64,000 bases of DNA from Cryptomeria japonica (lineage: Eukaryota; Streptophyta; Pinopsida; Cupressales; Cupressaceae). How positions within the stretch are numbered: position 1 is the stretch's first letter; every line of letters begins with the position of its first letter. Shown one piece after another: positions 32,581-48,300 of this stretch. Below the pieces are notes generated by a model. The model saw only the letters and a program-made list of their open reading frames with translations. It was not told the origin of the DNA and did not search any database. The stretch is from positions 190,243,391 through 190,307,390 of the forward strand of contig NC_081406.1 in the NCBI RefSeq assembly GCF_030272615.1. Direction: 5' to 3'. Made by a program: the position numbers and the translations under genes.

Positions 32581-35200
32581 TATGATGAGGCTTGTTATAA
32601 CCTTAGCCCGTGTTAAGCTTCGTTATGCAAAGGAATTTGAAGGCATGAGAAATGTCAAACTCTACTTCATCTAAATGGACGACCATTTCAAAAGGGGAAT
32701 TTGTTTAACACGAGTGCAGTAAATAAATGTTTACATCTAATAGGTTACTTGTTAAAGTTTTACCATTCAAAACCATATGTTTATGTCCATTAAATTTTGA
32801 TTATCATCGAAAACCTTGTTACCAAATGTTCTTCTCCATTAAAGTTTGATTACCATCAAAAACCTTATTACTTTTAAGGAGTTTATGTGTGAGTAAAATC
32901 TCCAACAAAACAAAATATTTTTTTGGTTTTGATTTGTCCACAATACAAGTCATTCAAGAGCTTATGCTAGATGTGATGTTGTACTTAAATCAAGTTTTTC
33001 TTTTCCAAATCAATGAAAGATTTTTTATTGAATGTTTAATCTTCACCAAGAGTCAACTTTTGATGATCGTATCATGAAAAAAACTTGGAAAATAGGATAC
33101 AACTAAAAAGGTGATAGGATGCAATAAGTAAATAACCAAAATGTAGATTCCATCAATGTCATGTCCAAAACTTATTTCTGATAAACATGTGATAGAGAGA
33201 AATTAAGGATGACGAAATTAACCCAAGGTTTAGCAACAATATATAATAGAAACAAACCTATATTTTGGAAGAGAGTGAACCAATTGTGCACAGTTGTAGG
33301 AGAATAAAATAACCCTTGCATAAATATATAGGGTAAATAAATAAAAGTAAACATAATAAACAAAATGCCCTAGACAAAGAGGTGGGATTGGAAAAGTTTA
33401 CCTCACCAAAATTTAAAATGGAATTAAATAACAAAACATGTGCACCTCAAGGTTGGAAATAAAAAATAATGTGACAATCTTTGATATTTAGAATATGATA
33501 CCAAAATTGAGATTAAAAAATAAGATAACTAAATTCAAAAATTCATGGGACCATCTATAGTCTTGGATTGCATCTACACCTACAAAAGCGATCTATATGG
33601 ATGTAGATCATGAATTTGCATGTTTTGTGCCACAAAATCTTCTATATGTAGATGTTATGTCATTATTCTTTGTGTAAGGTAAAAAGTTGTCTACTCTACA
33701 TCTTTCACCTTGTAATTCTACACTCATTTTGGTGTATATTCCCCAAATCATATTTAAGAACCATTCATCTTATTTTCTATCCTCTGTGTCGATTCTATAT
33801 GTGTATGTCCCTTGTCAACTCTAAAAAATTGAATAAATTAGTCCATCAATACACCAACACCCTCGTATGCTCATAATCAGACACTAGCAACCATAGATGC
33901 TTATGTAACTATCCCAATTCTGGTTGTCAACTCTCACATCCATTGTAACCCTAAAACATGATATATTATCAATGATTATCTCAAAAAGTATTTCTTATAA
34001 ACCTAGTTTCAGTCTCATTTGTTAGGTTTATACTTGTTTATATACTCACAATTAGCTCTATTCTCAATCAATCTCTTCCAAGTGCTTAAGAGATTATATC
34101 CTAATGTAAGGCAGCAACCAAGTTATCTAAATAAATCTTGTTTAAAACTCCCACCATACCAAATCCTTAAATCTCAATAGAATTATTTCCTAGTCTCCAT
34201 TCTTCCCTTTGTAGATCCTCTTATCTCTCCCCTTTGGCCATAGTTTCCTCCATTTACTCTCTTAATTATCTAGCTTCAAACCTTTCCCACGACCTTCATT
34301 AGATAGATTTAGATCTCTTTTTTCCTACCTTCCCCCTTTTTCATAGCTTGTGATCTTAATTACTCTCATCTGCTCCATCACACTCACACACATAATAGCA
34401 TAAAATACCTAATAGGATTTATGTTTGAGGCACTTATTCTTTTGCATACAACACCACTAACTCCTATACCAAATCTCACATACTCCAAGTTTTTATATGT
34501 CCTATTGTTAAGGTCATCAAGTTATGTGAATTTAAGTAAGTAATTCTCCCATTCAATACACCCAAAAAATATCCCTATCTTGAATTGGTTGGATCTTTGT
34601 TTTAGATCATAATGATTATATAACAAGCAAGTGAGCATCGAGGATTTTGCAAGAATTTCTATAATTTTTTAGATCTTTCAAATACATAGGTACCAAAATC
34701 TAGGTAAACAACACATTAGTGTATAAAGCATCACTAAAGATAGAAACAAATGCATCCCCTAATGTAGGTTTCAATGTTCCTATTGACAAGAAAGTAGAAC
34801 AACGCAAATATAATCGAATAAATACTACCCATTCCACCACAAGTTGCTCACAAAGTATGAGATTCAAGAGACATCATCCAAGATAGGGATAGAATAGATG
34901 GGTCACATCCCGTAAACTAGATGTATGTACAAGGAAAGATATATGTAACAATGTATGACTATGTATGTTATTATGTATGAGAGTATAGAGGAAGATATAT
35001 GATTATGTTTGAATGGATGTAGATGATGTAAAAGGAGATATAAGGGTAAATGAATTTACTTGATTGATATTAATTATACAAATATATCAAAATTTTACAT
35101 ATGATGTATTGTGTGATATTCTTTTATGTCCAGTTAACTAGTTAGTGTTTTGTTTGAATCAAATCCTTACTCCCTTTATATAATTGAGTCTGGGGTATAA
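32581..35200. other. Intergenic, no gene seen
   Basis: AT-rich DNA upstream of the SNM1-like gene with only short, featureless open frames. Confidence 0.5.
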
Positions 35201-37870
35201 ACTACAACACTCAAGAAGTATTTGGCGCTTAGAACTTTAGTTTGTGTTTCCCATTTTTCTTGCTAACATCGGTTCCATTGTCAATACCTTGGTTAGGTTA
35301 TAGTACAAAGGACAATAGGGAAGTACGTTCAATTTTTTAAATTTTAAATTAGATAAAAAAGAAGAAAGGAGGAGTAAAGTTATGATAATATATGACACTG
35401 TCCTCTTGGTGTATTCCTTGCGAGAGGGGGTTAGGCACCAAGGGAGTGAGGAATAGAAATGGGGATGAATTCCTAAAGGAATCCTTGAAAATATATGACT
35501 AATAGAAAAGATACTAAATAACTACCATGGGAAATAATAAAGGAGTAATGCAATCCCAAACTAAACACACCCATGGCTAGAGGAGATAACAAGAATTCAA
35601 GAGATAGTAGAGAACAAATTGATTAGCGAAGAAAGTGAACATGGCAAGCCCAAAGGAAGAAGAAAGGAGATAGAGAAATAATACTAAGAGAGAGAAAAGA
35701 CATCGTAGAAGAATGGAGAATGTGAAGAAGATTAGAATTGAGTGTGTCAATGAGAGTTCTATTAAGGGCGTCGAGATGGGTATTGTTGAAGATAAAGGAA
35801 AATAAAGCATAGAAGAAGAAAGGAAGACCTCAAAGAAATCAAGTTCAAGGTATGACAACGTAGGACAACTATTAACAAAAACATGATTGCCCTAAGGCTT
35901 AAGGAGCGAAAGCAACAACATTACAAGTGGAGCTTAAAACAGTTTTGGTCAAAACAAATTCATTTTATTGTGAAACTTGTCAACAACGGGACAAACACCT
36001 TTCAAATAATTGTCTAGCAAATCAATTTCAAGTTCAAAAAAATGCAAAACATCCTAATATAAGATGTCCATCAAACCACAATTGTGATGCAAAGATTAAC
36101 TTGAATATGACTTATGTCAAAGGCCTTGTGGAACAACCCTCATATATACAATGATACAAGAGATAGGTAACCACCCTAGAGAAATGAAAAACCTCTATGA
36201 AGATACATAGAAGATAACAACCAATCCAATTTTATAGAAGGGGAAGATAACATAGTAGAAATAAGTGTTGAAGGAATTATGCAGCATGTTGTAACTACGG
36301 GAAGGTAGGACATTATGCCATCGAATATTGGGAAGAAAAGAAGAAGAATTGTGCAATTTATGGAGTTGATTCCCATGATATATTCAAATATGATAAAGCA
36401 CAATAGTATTTCCAAAATGTGGCACCAAAATCAATAAGTGGCAACTCATAAGAGCATAGAGACACGAGGGTAATCATAAGAATTCTACTGCAAGGAGTAA
36501 GAAGCTACCAAAGGATGTATCAATGGTCATATGATAATCAAATGGGGAGTGTTTTGATGAAAATAACAACTATAGACAACTAAGAAGAAGAAATTCATAA
36601 ATAAGAGAAAAAAAGCTACAATTTTAACTAGGCAAAGGACTAATATTGGCAAGAATAAGCAAAAAAAAAAAAGTTACAGACAAGTCAAGTCCAAAAGAAG
36701 AGGAATATGATTACTTTCAGCTGAGTAAGTAAAAACGTGATAAACTTGTGGAAAGCATAAAGCAACAGATTATCCAACAACAAAATGATAATTTGTCCCT
36801 TTTTTGAAAGAAGAGGTAATGATGTTGAAAATTTTGGTCTCTTTGGATCAACAAAATGACCTTCTAGTGAAGTTAAAATAGCTAGGTAAGTATTAGAACA
36901 AACATAAATAACAAGTTCATCAAATCATAGAGAACCAAAACAAGAAGAATGAACCTTTATTGATTATTGTACACCGTAATGATACTAAAGTTAAACATAT
37001 GGTGGTATATTTAGGTGCAAACCTGAATATTAATCTTTCAACCACTTGGAAATGATTAGACTAGCCCAAGTTGGTTAAAACACCAATGAATATTGGTTTG
37101 GTAGATGGATCTAACATGTAAACTTTGGGAATTTGGAGAAATGAGAAAGTATCTACATAAAAGGACTCAAACAATTAGTATAATTTGAGGTGGTTGAAAT
37201 GAAGGAGCCTTTTAATACTTTTAGAGATTTGTTAGGCACAAAGTGGTTTGTGAATTCTAATAAAATTTTAGATTCAAGAAATGAAGAAATATCTTTCATG
37301 GATGACAGTAGAATAGTGCACATCCCACTGAGTGAAATTTAGAAGACAGGTCTATGCAAAGATAATAAAAGATAAGTATCCACAACCAATCTACTTGGTT
37401 TCAAATAGCTTTGATACTAAACAACCTTCAGAACACAAAATGTATGGATTTAGAAGGGTTTTTATGATAAAAAAGATATTTAGCAAATATACCATAACAA
37501 AATCAATTTGTGGATATAGAAAATACAAAACAAATTAATCACTTTTAAAGGGGTATATCACACTTCAAATTACCAAGGTTTTTAAGAGTGGGAGATGTAA
37601 AGAAGAATATCTTGACATAGAAAAAATGTTTCAAGATGAATCTATGTGGATTATGTTGTGCATATGTTGTTATTGATGTTTAGAAAACTTGTAGAGCATG
37701 TCAAATGATGAATGGTGTCAAGGAAGCATATGCAAGTTGTAGGATACATTTTGTTGGACAAATGCAGTCTTGATATCATGGTGGAATTCTCTCTTATAAA
37801 ATGTTAAAGCTATTATTTTAGAAGTAATATTGGGAGTATGGACCAAGATCAGTTGTTTCTGAATATCTAG
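35200..37870 (+). pseudogene. Very old Ty3/gypsy remnant
   Basis: Pieces appear in pol order but without a lasting frame: TTTGGCGC (about 35221), reminiscent of the TGGCGCC primer site of Athila/Tat elements; a zinc-knuckle-like NYGKVGHYAIEYW (about 36290); a protease-like MVVYLGANLNI with VDGSN (about 37000-37110); and an integrase finger-like KTCRACQM (about 37685). Stops are dense. The assignment rests on order and short motifs only. Confidence 0.4.
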
Positions 37871-38591
37871 CACATTTTTTGTAAGGACCACCATAATATC
37901 AAAATAGCATAAACCACAAAATACACATAGTCAACCTCAAATCAATGCCATGTGTTCAAATATATAACGTTAGAGACACGAAATTACATTTTGACATAAA
38001 TATTGAGCATATAAGTTTACAAGGCTAAAAATAACTTGGTAACATATACCTTTACAATAGACCACATGGCCAAATACATTGAAAACATAATGAACAAATC
38101 ATAAAGACTCTCGTGACATGAACTTTCAATATTTGTCTCCCTCCAACACATCACATGTGAGAACATTGTTGGAGTGTATTTTCACCCTGCCACAAAGTAG
38201 TTATACTTCTCCATAATTCTTGTTGACACGAAGAATACCCAACCCAACACGAGGAAGAGTAGCAATGTGATACTGGAAAGAGTAATGGAATTTGTGCAAC
38301 ATGATATATCCATATTTTAATGCTAATATAATGGTATCGTGGACACACAAGATGCATATAAAAAACACATGAAGATAGAAGTAAGAATCATTGATTAACT
38401 ATCTAAAATCATTTGGGATCCCAATTCCATCTCAATCACATTTATTTCAAGGGTAAACATAACATGAATTTATCTCAAACATGAAGAAAAGATTGTAAAT
38501 CCCTTAGTAGAGCACATAACACATTTTGTCAATATTTGAAGTCTTCCAAATCAAATACATAGAATGATAACAGATTTAAAAAGAATCAAAT
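37871..38591. other. Intergenic, no gene seen
   Basis: AT-rich DNA between the old gypsy remnant and the large LTR; nothing recognised. Confidence 0.5.
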
Positions 38592-40006
38592 TGTAATGTC
38601 CCTCCCTTGACCAGACCCGATTTAGCCTAGTATGACTAAGGATGACCTTTGGTGCAATTTATGTGGCTATTTATGGTATATGCTTAATGGATAGATGATT
38701 TACATGTTGATGTGATTCTATGTTGTTATTTATGCTCTAATAGTTAGATGATATATGTGATGTTAGGATTTAGTCATTATATTTATCGATGTTTAAATGT
38801 CTAGTTATACATTGTGCTTTATTCTTGATGTGCTTGGGTGAAAGGGAAAAGCATTGCACTGCTCTTTATGGGCAAGCTACGTCGCTTCCATTTACTTTTC
38901 ATGATATGATATTATATGGTTGTATGTGCATGTGCAACAGTTTATTTATGCAGTTGCAGGTACCGAGCATCGACTCCACTCGAATCTTCGAGTCTGAGCA
39001 TGCTTCATTACCCAATGGTAAAGTGAAAAATTGGAGTTATCAGCCAGGCCCTTTTGACGTGCCATCGTTCCTATGGAACAAGATCTTTGTCAGGTATCTT
39101 TGTGGTTGTTGTTAGTCTTGTGCATTTTTGTTCAGTCATGTCAGTAGTCGTCGGATTGGTCCTTCGTGTTTGGCTTTTTGCAGTTGGTTACCTTATATAT
39201 AGTTTAATATTTATTTTATATCAATGGCAATTAAATATTAATGATTAGTTAATTTATATAATTGAAAGATTGCGCATTAGTATATTTAGTTAACTACCTC
39301 AGTCAAGTGTTTTAATCTAATCTATTGTTCAAAAATAATTTATTGAAAGGTAATTAAATATTAATTATGGATTTTATGGTGTTAATAGAAAATTAATTTT
39401 AAAGGGGGGAATTAATAATAAATTGTTTTCTAATTTTAAAATTTGCATGTGTGGGAGTTACAAAAAGTAAATAAAGCCTTTAATTAATAAAATTAAATGT
39501 GGAGTTCTCGCCTGCAATTTATGGGAGTTACATTTGGGAAGTTATTATAATCTTCTTTTTGGGGGAAATATGGGGGCTCTTGCCATGAAAAAATGGGCGG
39601 GGGGTGCATGAGAGAATTCTCTGGTTTTTTGGGAAAAATCTAGTTTTGAAAGATGATATTGGAGAATAATGGAATTTTGGTTTGGGGGACTTGTTGGGGA
39701 ATTAGTGAAGAGATTGATAGATTTTGGTTGAAGTTTTCTGGATCTTTGTGCCTTGCGTGACTTCCTTGGTAATTATTGCTTCCACCTCTGAGATGTTACC
39801 AGCTAATGGAAAGAGGTAGGTTTCTGATTCTTTTCTTCTTTGCATGTTAAAATTTCTTCTTAATTTGAATAAAAATCAGTTTCATTGTTTATTTCATTGG
39901 AATTTTATGAAAATGGGAGAATTTGGGGAATTATTAGGCAATTCAAAATTAGTAGTGAATCTTGTGATTCTGGAGATTATGGGTTTACAGTTTTGAAAGT
40001 TTTAAG

Positions 40007-41356
40007 TGTTGGGCATTGTTGCTACTAGGATATGTTGTTGTCATTGATGTCAACATATTCTTGCTCTAGTGATTGCAGATTGGTTTATTTGGATCATGGT
40101 CTGGTGTATGGAGTATCTCTAGTATCATTATATTCTTTTATATTGGTTTTGGTGATCCATAAATCCTAATTGATCGTATCATATGATCTAGTTTTGTAGT
40201 TTGTTTTTTCTGATCGGTGCTTTGCAGAGTTTGGTATTTTCTCCAGTATATTCCAGTGTGATCAAATCTTGAGCTAATTTTTTGGGAGATTGTTTGGGAT
40301 GGTATTGTGTATCTTCATTTCATATGGTTCATGATTTGGTGCTCCACAAGTTATCTTTCTTTGTGACAGTTGTTGTTGTCTGAGTGTTCTTGAGTCTCAA
40401 ATGATAGATGAAGATTTGATAAGTGGTGTTGGTATAGTTGTTACTGATGATTCTAACATGCTTGTTGGTGTTTCCTAGTTGTGTCCTACTTGGTTTGATG
40501 ATCCGCATTGATCTTTGTGCGTGTTCTTGGTGATTTTGTTGATCCGGTGATGTTCTTCGTGTTATGCGGTTTTCCTAGTGGTGTAGCGTGTTGCGGTTGA
40601 TCTTGGGGTGATTTCCGGTGGTGTTGCGTATTTGAAGATTTGGTTTAGGACCATGTTATATTATGTATATCATTATATTGGTCTGGTGGTTGATCTTTGT
40701 ATCGTGTGATGTAATTTTGTAATCGTGAGTTGAGGGTTTAGCCGACCTTGTTATCAAGGTTGATGAATTATATAAATAGGTGATATAGTCATGTAATTTG
40801 GGTATCGAAGTTGTGTCTGCATTATCATAGAGTGGTGTATGTGTGAACAAGTGATTCATCCTTCGGTATTGTGATTGAGCAAAGATTGGTTTTGTAGAGC
40901 AGACAAATGTGCTTAACTGGAACTGTCATCAGGCATTTGCAGATTTTGTTATTGCAGTTCATTTGATTCTGGATTGTTGTCTGAACATTTTGTAAGTCAA
41001 TGAGACTCCCTTGCAAGGTAGTAAACCTTCCCTAAGGATTGTAGCCTTTCAGGTCATTGTATCTTGAGTTGTAAGCTCTAGGCAGTGTGTCTGAATGCTG
41101 GTGCATTCCCCATTGTAATATTTTCAGATACTACTATAAAGTATCATCTTATTGTGGGTAGGTTCCCACCGTGGTTTTTCCCTTTATTGATTTTTCCATG
41201 TCAAAATCTTGGTGTTGTGTGTTGTGTTGTTTATCTGCATATCTTTGTTGTTGTTGCAGTTTATCAGATTTGTATTCGTGGTTGAGTTTGTAGATCCGGT
41301 GAAAACTGATTCAGCCCCCCCCCCCCCTCAATTTTCTCTCATTGTCATTGCCAACA
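40007..41356 (+). mobile_element. Solo Copia-type LTR, 1,350 bp, TTAAG target duplication
   Basis: Begins TGTTGGGC and ends TGCCAACA, with a perfect 5-bp duplication TTAAG at 40002-40006 and 41357-41361. Near its 3' end GATTCAG is followed by 13 C then TCAATTTT. Near its start it has TTGTCATTGATGTCAAC. The 6.6-kb element at 44425 has matching motifs in its LTRs, so the two belong to related Copia families. Confidence 0.9.
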
Positions 41357-41528
41357 TTAAGATCCCTCCTGTAGAAATATGTTTGTGAAATCATGTATGT
41401 ATGTGTTTATATATACATATTTATATTTCTATATTAATTCATGTCAAATATGTTTTGAGTGTAAATTATTTTTTTTGTGCATTAGATGCAATCTCTACAC
41501 ATTATATTTCAGTCTGTGTATTTTGGTG

Positions 41529-41665
41529 GGTGTCGTGGATAAGCCACAGAGGTGGGAAAACCCACCCCACTGTGGGTTTACCCACAGCGGTGGGGAACCA
41601 CCCACCATGGTGGTGGGATCTCCACTACCATCGTGGGGGTCCAGGGTGGGATATCCCCCCCCCTT
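41529..41665. repeat. Cluster of short GC-rich hairpins
   Basis: CTGTGGG-TTTA-CCCACAG (41570-41587) is a perfect 7-bp stem. GTGGGAAAACCCAC and CCACCCACCATGGTGGTGGG lie beside it. The surroundings are AT-rich, so the block stands out in composition. No coding role is evident. Confidence 0.7.
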
Positions 41666-41686
41666 CTCGACATTACATATATTGTC

Positions 41687-42519
<833 letters not shown>

Positions 42520-44424
42520 TCTCTCAGTTCAATTCAGTATTTCATAAAGGTAAATACATTTGTTTATATTTATTGATGTTAGTCAAATAATTGGATTCAT
42601 AAATATAAATATCCATTATTTGGAAGAAGTAGTTCATTTTGATAAGATAGTATAATGGATTAAATTAGTTATATTTTGGATAATTATAGCTAGGTTTTGA
42701 TAATGATAGAATAAAGGATTGAATTAGATATTTTAGATTAAAAGATTTAAGTATAGAGTTATAGTTTGCAAAATATGCACATGCATGTCTTTTGTTAAAT
42801 ATAGACTTAATTGGAAATTATAGATATTCTTGAGAAAGTAAATGTATTTAGGTTTATACATATGTTATTTCTCAATATTTGGTTAAGTTTTTCCTGGGAT
42901 TTCTATACGCATATGTTTTTCATATGAACTTGGGTGATCTTCATTTAATTTAATGAAAACAATTTGTAGGAATGGATTACAATGTGTGTGAAATAATGTG
43001 ATGTCAATAAATCAAGCTAATGGATTAATAGAATCGTTGTTTATTTGGAACTATTTAATGTATAAGTGTTATTATGGTCTCTTTGGAAGATTTGAATGAA
43101 CTCTTTTGTATTTGGCATAATGAGACCTTGCTTTTGCTTTTTGATCTTGTCTTTCATTGTGGGGATACTCAGATGTGTGGTTTTATGTGTTTGATTTCTA
43201 GAGGCTTAGAAAGGGGGTTTAAGTATTCTTTATTGTATAGCCATGCTTCTCTTTTGATGAAATTTGTTCAAGTCTTGCATGTTTTGGAAGCTAGATGGTG
43301 TTTCCTAGCCTACCTTGGATTCTCTATGTATGTTATCTTATTCTAGCAAGAGAGTCAAGCCTTGCTATGGTATTTTGGTGATTTACTATCTTGAGATTTT
43401 TGGTTTGATCTGTGGTGTTGCTTGGATTCCTAGGTGCAATCTTGGGGGAGTGGCTTTCATTGGGGGTTGGGACCCAAAGTGGTCACCAGGGCAACTCAAT
43501 GAGAGTTTTGTAATCAAGTCAAAACATAATATAATGAATTGGGAGGGGTAATTAGCTCACATTAATAAAGATTAAATTTTGATGTCTCTCTTGTGCTCAG
43601 GTACTTGTTTAGGGCCGAGGTAAGTAGAGAAGGGTTTGGAATGGCTTCCACCAATCTTGTCCTTTTGAAAGGTTGGTGTGGTCCACTAGTGTTTGTATGG
43701 GGGTCGGGGGTCGAAAGAGGTCATTAGGGTAACCTAGGATGGGGGTCAGGACCTAGTGAAGACGTACCAGGGTAACTCATGACAACCTAGTGATGACACT
43801 CTTCCCTATTACATACCTAGTGGTAAATTATGCTTTTCTTTTATCCTTTTATGGATTGCTCGGGCCTCTGGAAGTTGGTTGTTTTATTATTGAGTTTTTG
43901 TGATTATGGTCTTGTGAGTCTCTTGTAATCATAGCCTTGTGAGTCTCTTGTGACAGTAGACTTGTGAGCCTCGTGTGAGTCATTTGTATCCTTTTGTATT
44001 TACTTCTGTCTCTTAGGTGTGGCTAATACCTCTTAGCACTGGAGGTGGAATTGATGGTACCACATGGTTGGGTGGAGTGCTTTTCACACCCATTGGGTTT
44101 TTGTTCGTCTTGCAGCATGTTTGTGTTGACTCGTGGGAAGATTGAAGACTATCCGTATGTATCAGATTCATGTATTCACTCCATTATTGTCACTCCATTT
44201 TTGTACTCATGGAGATTATATCCTTATGGATACCCTATGATGTAACCAATTATCTTATGTATATTCTCATGGCTATGTAATTTGAATCATGTCCTTGTAA
44301 AGGACAGTGTTATCTTATTTGTAAAAGTTTCATTTATTCATATATGATTGGTTGAATTATATCGGTATGGGGCCTTGAGGACTCTTGTTGATATTATATG
44401 TTTAGTTTATCCTTATCGTGTATC

Positions 44425-45190
44425 TATTAGGATTCCCAAAGATACTGAGAGGGGGGGGGAGTGAATCAATATCTAACCGGTATATAAATTTACTTGACTT
44501 AAAACATAAAAAGCATATCAAAACTGTGTACCGGTAAACCAGAAAGAATGCACTAACTAAAAATAATAACAACAACATGAGAAGCACACCATAACACAGT
44601 ATTTTAACGAGGAAACCCGGTGTGGGAAAAAACTCGGTGGGATTTGTGACCCACAATATTCGCTTACTGGCCAATAAGAGAATATTATTTTTACAATAGG
44701 GGCCTGCACATGCAGGAAGGCCAAGTGCCTAGAGCTCACTGGTCAATTACAAAAGAAGTCACACTGACTTACAAAAGGATTATAAAAATCCAATGTCTTG
44801 TACTGCTTCAGATTAGCATATGCTATGCCAGGTTCAGTACTGGTTTAAGCTTTGCTACATACATAAACCCTTAACCAATAATTCGCATATTAGGTGTGCA
44901 TAATTTCCCTATCTCCTTATTACAAAATGATCTACAATGATCTCATACATATATGAGTCATATTACAACTCGCCATGTCAGCTTACAATGATTTTACAAT
45001 TAATTACAAAATACATTTTAAACAAAATTGAAGTTGGCCAAGGTGTCGGTATCCTTCCTTTCACTGTCGGTGTTCTGTATGCCGGTGTCGGTATCTTTGT
45101 CTTGCCGATGTCATAATATTGCAAGGTTGCCATCAATGACAAAACCTTCAATCACCTACAATTTCTCATTGGAGTGTGCATTTGCCAACA
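44425..45190 (-). repeat. 3' LTR of the 6.6-kb element
   Basis: 766 bp, closely similar to 50292-51050. It has the G-rich tract (nine G at 44451-44459) that corresponds to GATTCACTC plus a C run and TCTCAGTATC near the LTR 3' end. Confidence 0.9.
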
Positions 45191-45204
45191 ATCTCCCCCT
45201 TTGG
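45191..45204 (-). other. Polypurine tract
   Basis: CCAAAGGGGGAGAT on the minus strand directly before the TGTTGG start of the 3' LTR; primes plus-strand DNA synthesis in this class. Confidence 0.85.
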
Positions 45205-45392
45205 CATTGATGGTAACACTCATGAGAAAAATCAAAAGTGTCCAAAATAATATCCAAAAATAGTCTGCCAAAATTGTCTTACCAAAACTGTGTGCCAAAA
45301 AAATGTATGCTCCCCCTAAGCTGATGATGTCCTTTCTTCTTACCATTTTTCTCATCCCACTACTCCCCCTTTGACATCAATGACAAAGGTTG

Positions 45393-48300
45393 TCATTCGG
45401 TGTCAGTGGAGTCCTCCCTGGATTCTTGTAACCGGTGGGTTACAATTTGAAAGATATATGTCAAAATCAAATTTATACCATTACTGAATGTTTTGTTGTC
45501 TTTTATTGCCTCTTGAGTTCTCTGCACTGTACCAATGAGTATGTGCATTTTCTCTTCCGGTGTCTTCAGTCCAGGAACCAGAGCCTCAAATATTTCTTTT
45601 CTCAAAGAAATAAGGTATTCTAGTCTTGGACTAAGTTTGCATTTCAAGTCCTTTGCTTTATCCTCTATTCCTTGTTTGTCATTTTCTAGTTTCTTGATTT
45701 TCTCTTCTTGCTCTGCAATCTTCTTTTCTAACTCTAGAAATGAATCCGATGCACCTATCAGATTGTCAGCAATATTGTTTATCTTATCTTGTGCTTTGTT
45801 GATCTCCTTGTCAAGATCCTCTGTCAAAATATTTGTTTTACAAGTGTCTTTGTACAATTTCTTGAGGTCAAAAATTATTTCTCCAAGTTCCGGTAATAGA
45901 GTATCCATTTCTTCCTTGTTCTTCTTCACAATATCCTCAAAGAATTTCTCTTTTTCTTTTATCATTCTTTCCTTGAATGTATCCTCATTTATTTGATCAA
46001 TAGTCAATAAGTTGTCGGTGATGAACTTAGACAATGTGTCTAGTTGTCCTAAAGAATCCTTATCATCAACTGTGCACTTTGGTGTAATCAATTTAAGAAT
46101 TGGTATTGCATCATCAATAGCCTTAAAGGCTTGTGCATTGCATTCAGTGATCTTCTTTATTGAATCTAATAGGACCTCTGTTACACTTGTAGGTCGGAAT
46201 TCTGCCATAGTTGTCCCAGATGTTTGTCCAACAGTCTTTACAATAGCCATGCTACTGGTTGTGGTAATTACCTTGCTTGATTCAACCTTTGGTAGGTCAG
46301 TCTGTGTTTGCATTTCTACAAACAAAGGTTTATGCTTTTCAGTTTGGGTTGGTGGCACTGTCTCTGTCTAAACTTGAGCTTCAACCTGTACCGGTTTTGG
46401 TTTGTCTATCTGTATCTCAGAGGTTTTCTCTGAGATTTTAAATGTCGGTTTCTCAAATGTAATCTCTATTTGTACCTCAGAACTCTCTTTTGCCAGTTCT
46501 TCAGATGGTTTATATGTTGTATCTACCGGTTCCTTAGTGGTATCCTCTGTCGGTTGCTCTGTCTATAAAGGTTTTTCTATGTTCAACTAAACCTCTGCAA
46601 TCGGTGACTTAGTAGTCATATTCTTCTCCTTAACCTCAATGGTTTCTCTGTCAACCATGACATTAACTTCCTATGTGTCTACATTCACCATATACAAAAT
46701 TTCAGATTCAAGATTTGTATCCTCTACCGGAGTCTTCATACTCTCTGTGGCTGGTTGTCTGTCAGTAGTGTCTACCGGTGGAGTATCTGAAAAAGGTGGG
46801 GGCATATTGTCAGTTATTTTTTAGGCTTGGTGGTCCACCTACCTTACCTTTCCCCTTATCTCTGTCCTTTTGATATACTTTGATAGTTTTAGGCCTAAGT
46901 AATTCTTCCTCTTTTTCTTTTTCCACAAAGAATATATCCCATCCATCTGTTGTTTCCTTAGATACTTCATTTACTCTACCTGCCATCAGTGCTACATGCC
47001 GGTGAGAAGTGGAGAATACTGTTCAGTTAGCCTCACTGATTAATTTGTCTATTTCATTAGGTGAGTTAACTGGATGCACTGCCAGTAATTTTTCAATCTT
47101 AATCTTCTTATCCAGCTCAACAATGGCTAATCTTCTAGCTTCAAGTCTCCTATACAGATCATTTGGAATTTCATCAACAACTTCCATTAAAAATTTCTTG
47201 TATATATCTAAGTGTAAAATTACATTGTTCTCTATGCTTTCCTTGTCATCAATTGATAGTGTGTCGTATACTTTGTTGATGTTTTTCAACTTACCATCCT
47301 CTGTTATTTCGCTAAGAAGTTTGTCTAGAGGAGTAATAGTCTGTTTCACCTTCTTCTTCTTAGGAGTCATTTTCTTCACCGGAGGCCTTACTGCCTGTTG
47401 CTTTTGTCTTGTCCTTTTTGGTGTAGGAGAGGGTGCCGGTGAGGGTTTTCTTTTTCTTTCAACCCTTTTAAATATTGTCGGTATGTCACTCTTAGAAGAA
47501 GTTCCAACCGATGAAAGATGAGTTTCCAGTTGAGGTGCTTCCAACTCACTTTCACTTATACCATTTTGTCTCAGAACATCTTCCTTGATTGCCTTTGCCT
47601 GCTGGGTTCCTTTCCTTACGGTTGTTTCAACCTTCTTAACCCTTTTCCTTGATTGAATTCCACTTTCTATTGTTTTAGCATTTCCAAAAACTTCCTCTTT
47701 CGGTCCCTTTGGAGCTTCAAGGAGGGATTTTGCATAAGTTTCAATGATGTTGTCATCTATTTCATAGCCCATTTTAGTTACCCAAATAGTTATAGGGACA
47801 ACTGCTTCCATCCAAATTTCATCTTTCTTGATCACAAAATAGATTTCTTTCTGATACTTATCCACAATAGCTTGTGACAGTCTTACTCTGGTTTTCATTC
47901 GAGCCTTCAATGCTTGAAAATACTCATTTAGGTTTTTCTCCCTGTTCTCTCCCATCTTGTTTAGTAAATCTAACAATTGTTTTCCTACCGGTATGTCAAA
48001 ACCAAAATCTCTAGCACCAATACCGAGCACTTGTTTGGTTATATACAGCATCAAACAAACAAGTAAGTTTCCAAATCTGAATGTTCCTTTCTTATCTCTT
48101 TTAATCTTTCCCAAATTGTCTATCAACTCATCTTTAAGACATTCACATATGTCTATCCTTGCATTATCATTGATCATATCATAGGCACTCTTGATACACA
48201 TGCTAGAAACTGAGTTCAACCTATTTGCATGTGTAGCCTTATAACCTAAGATCATACTGATAAATTTGACATTTATATCTTTTACATTGTTTACCCTTAG

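Noticed and set aside
43073-43551. Two plus-strand frames of 78-90 codons
   Set aside because: No recognisable domain; they lie in the presumed LTR and overlap out of frame.
45435-46371. Plus-strand open frames rich in Ser/Phe/Val opposite ORF2 of the 6.6-kb element
   Set aside because: Shadows of the minus-strand coiled coil; no domain pattern and no start context.
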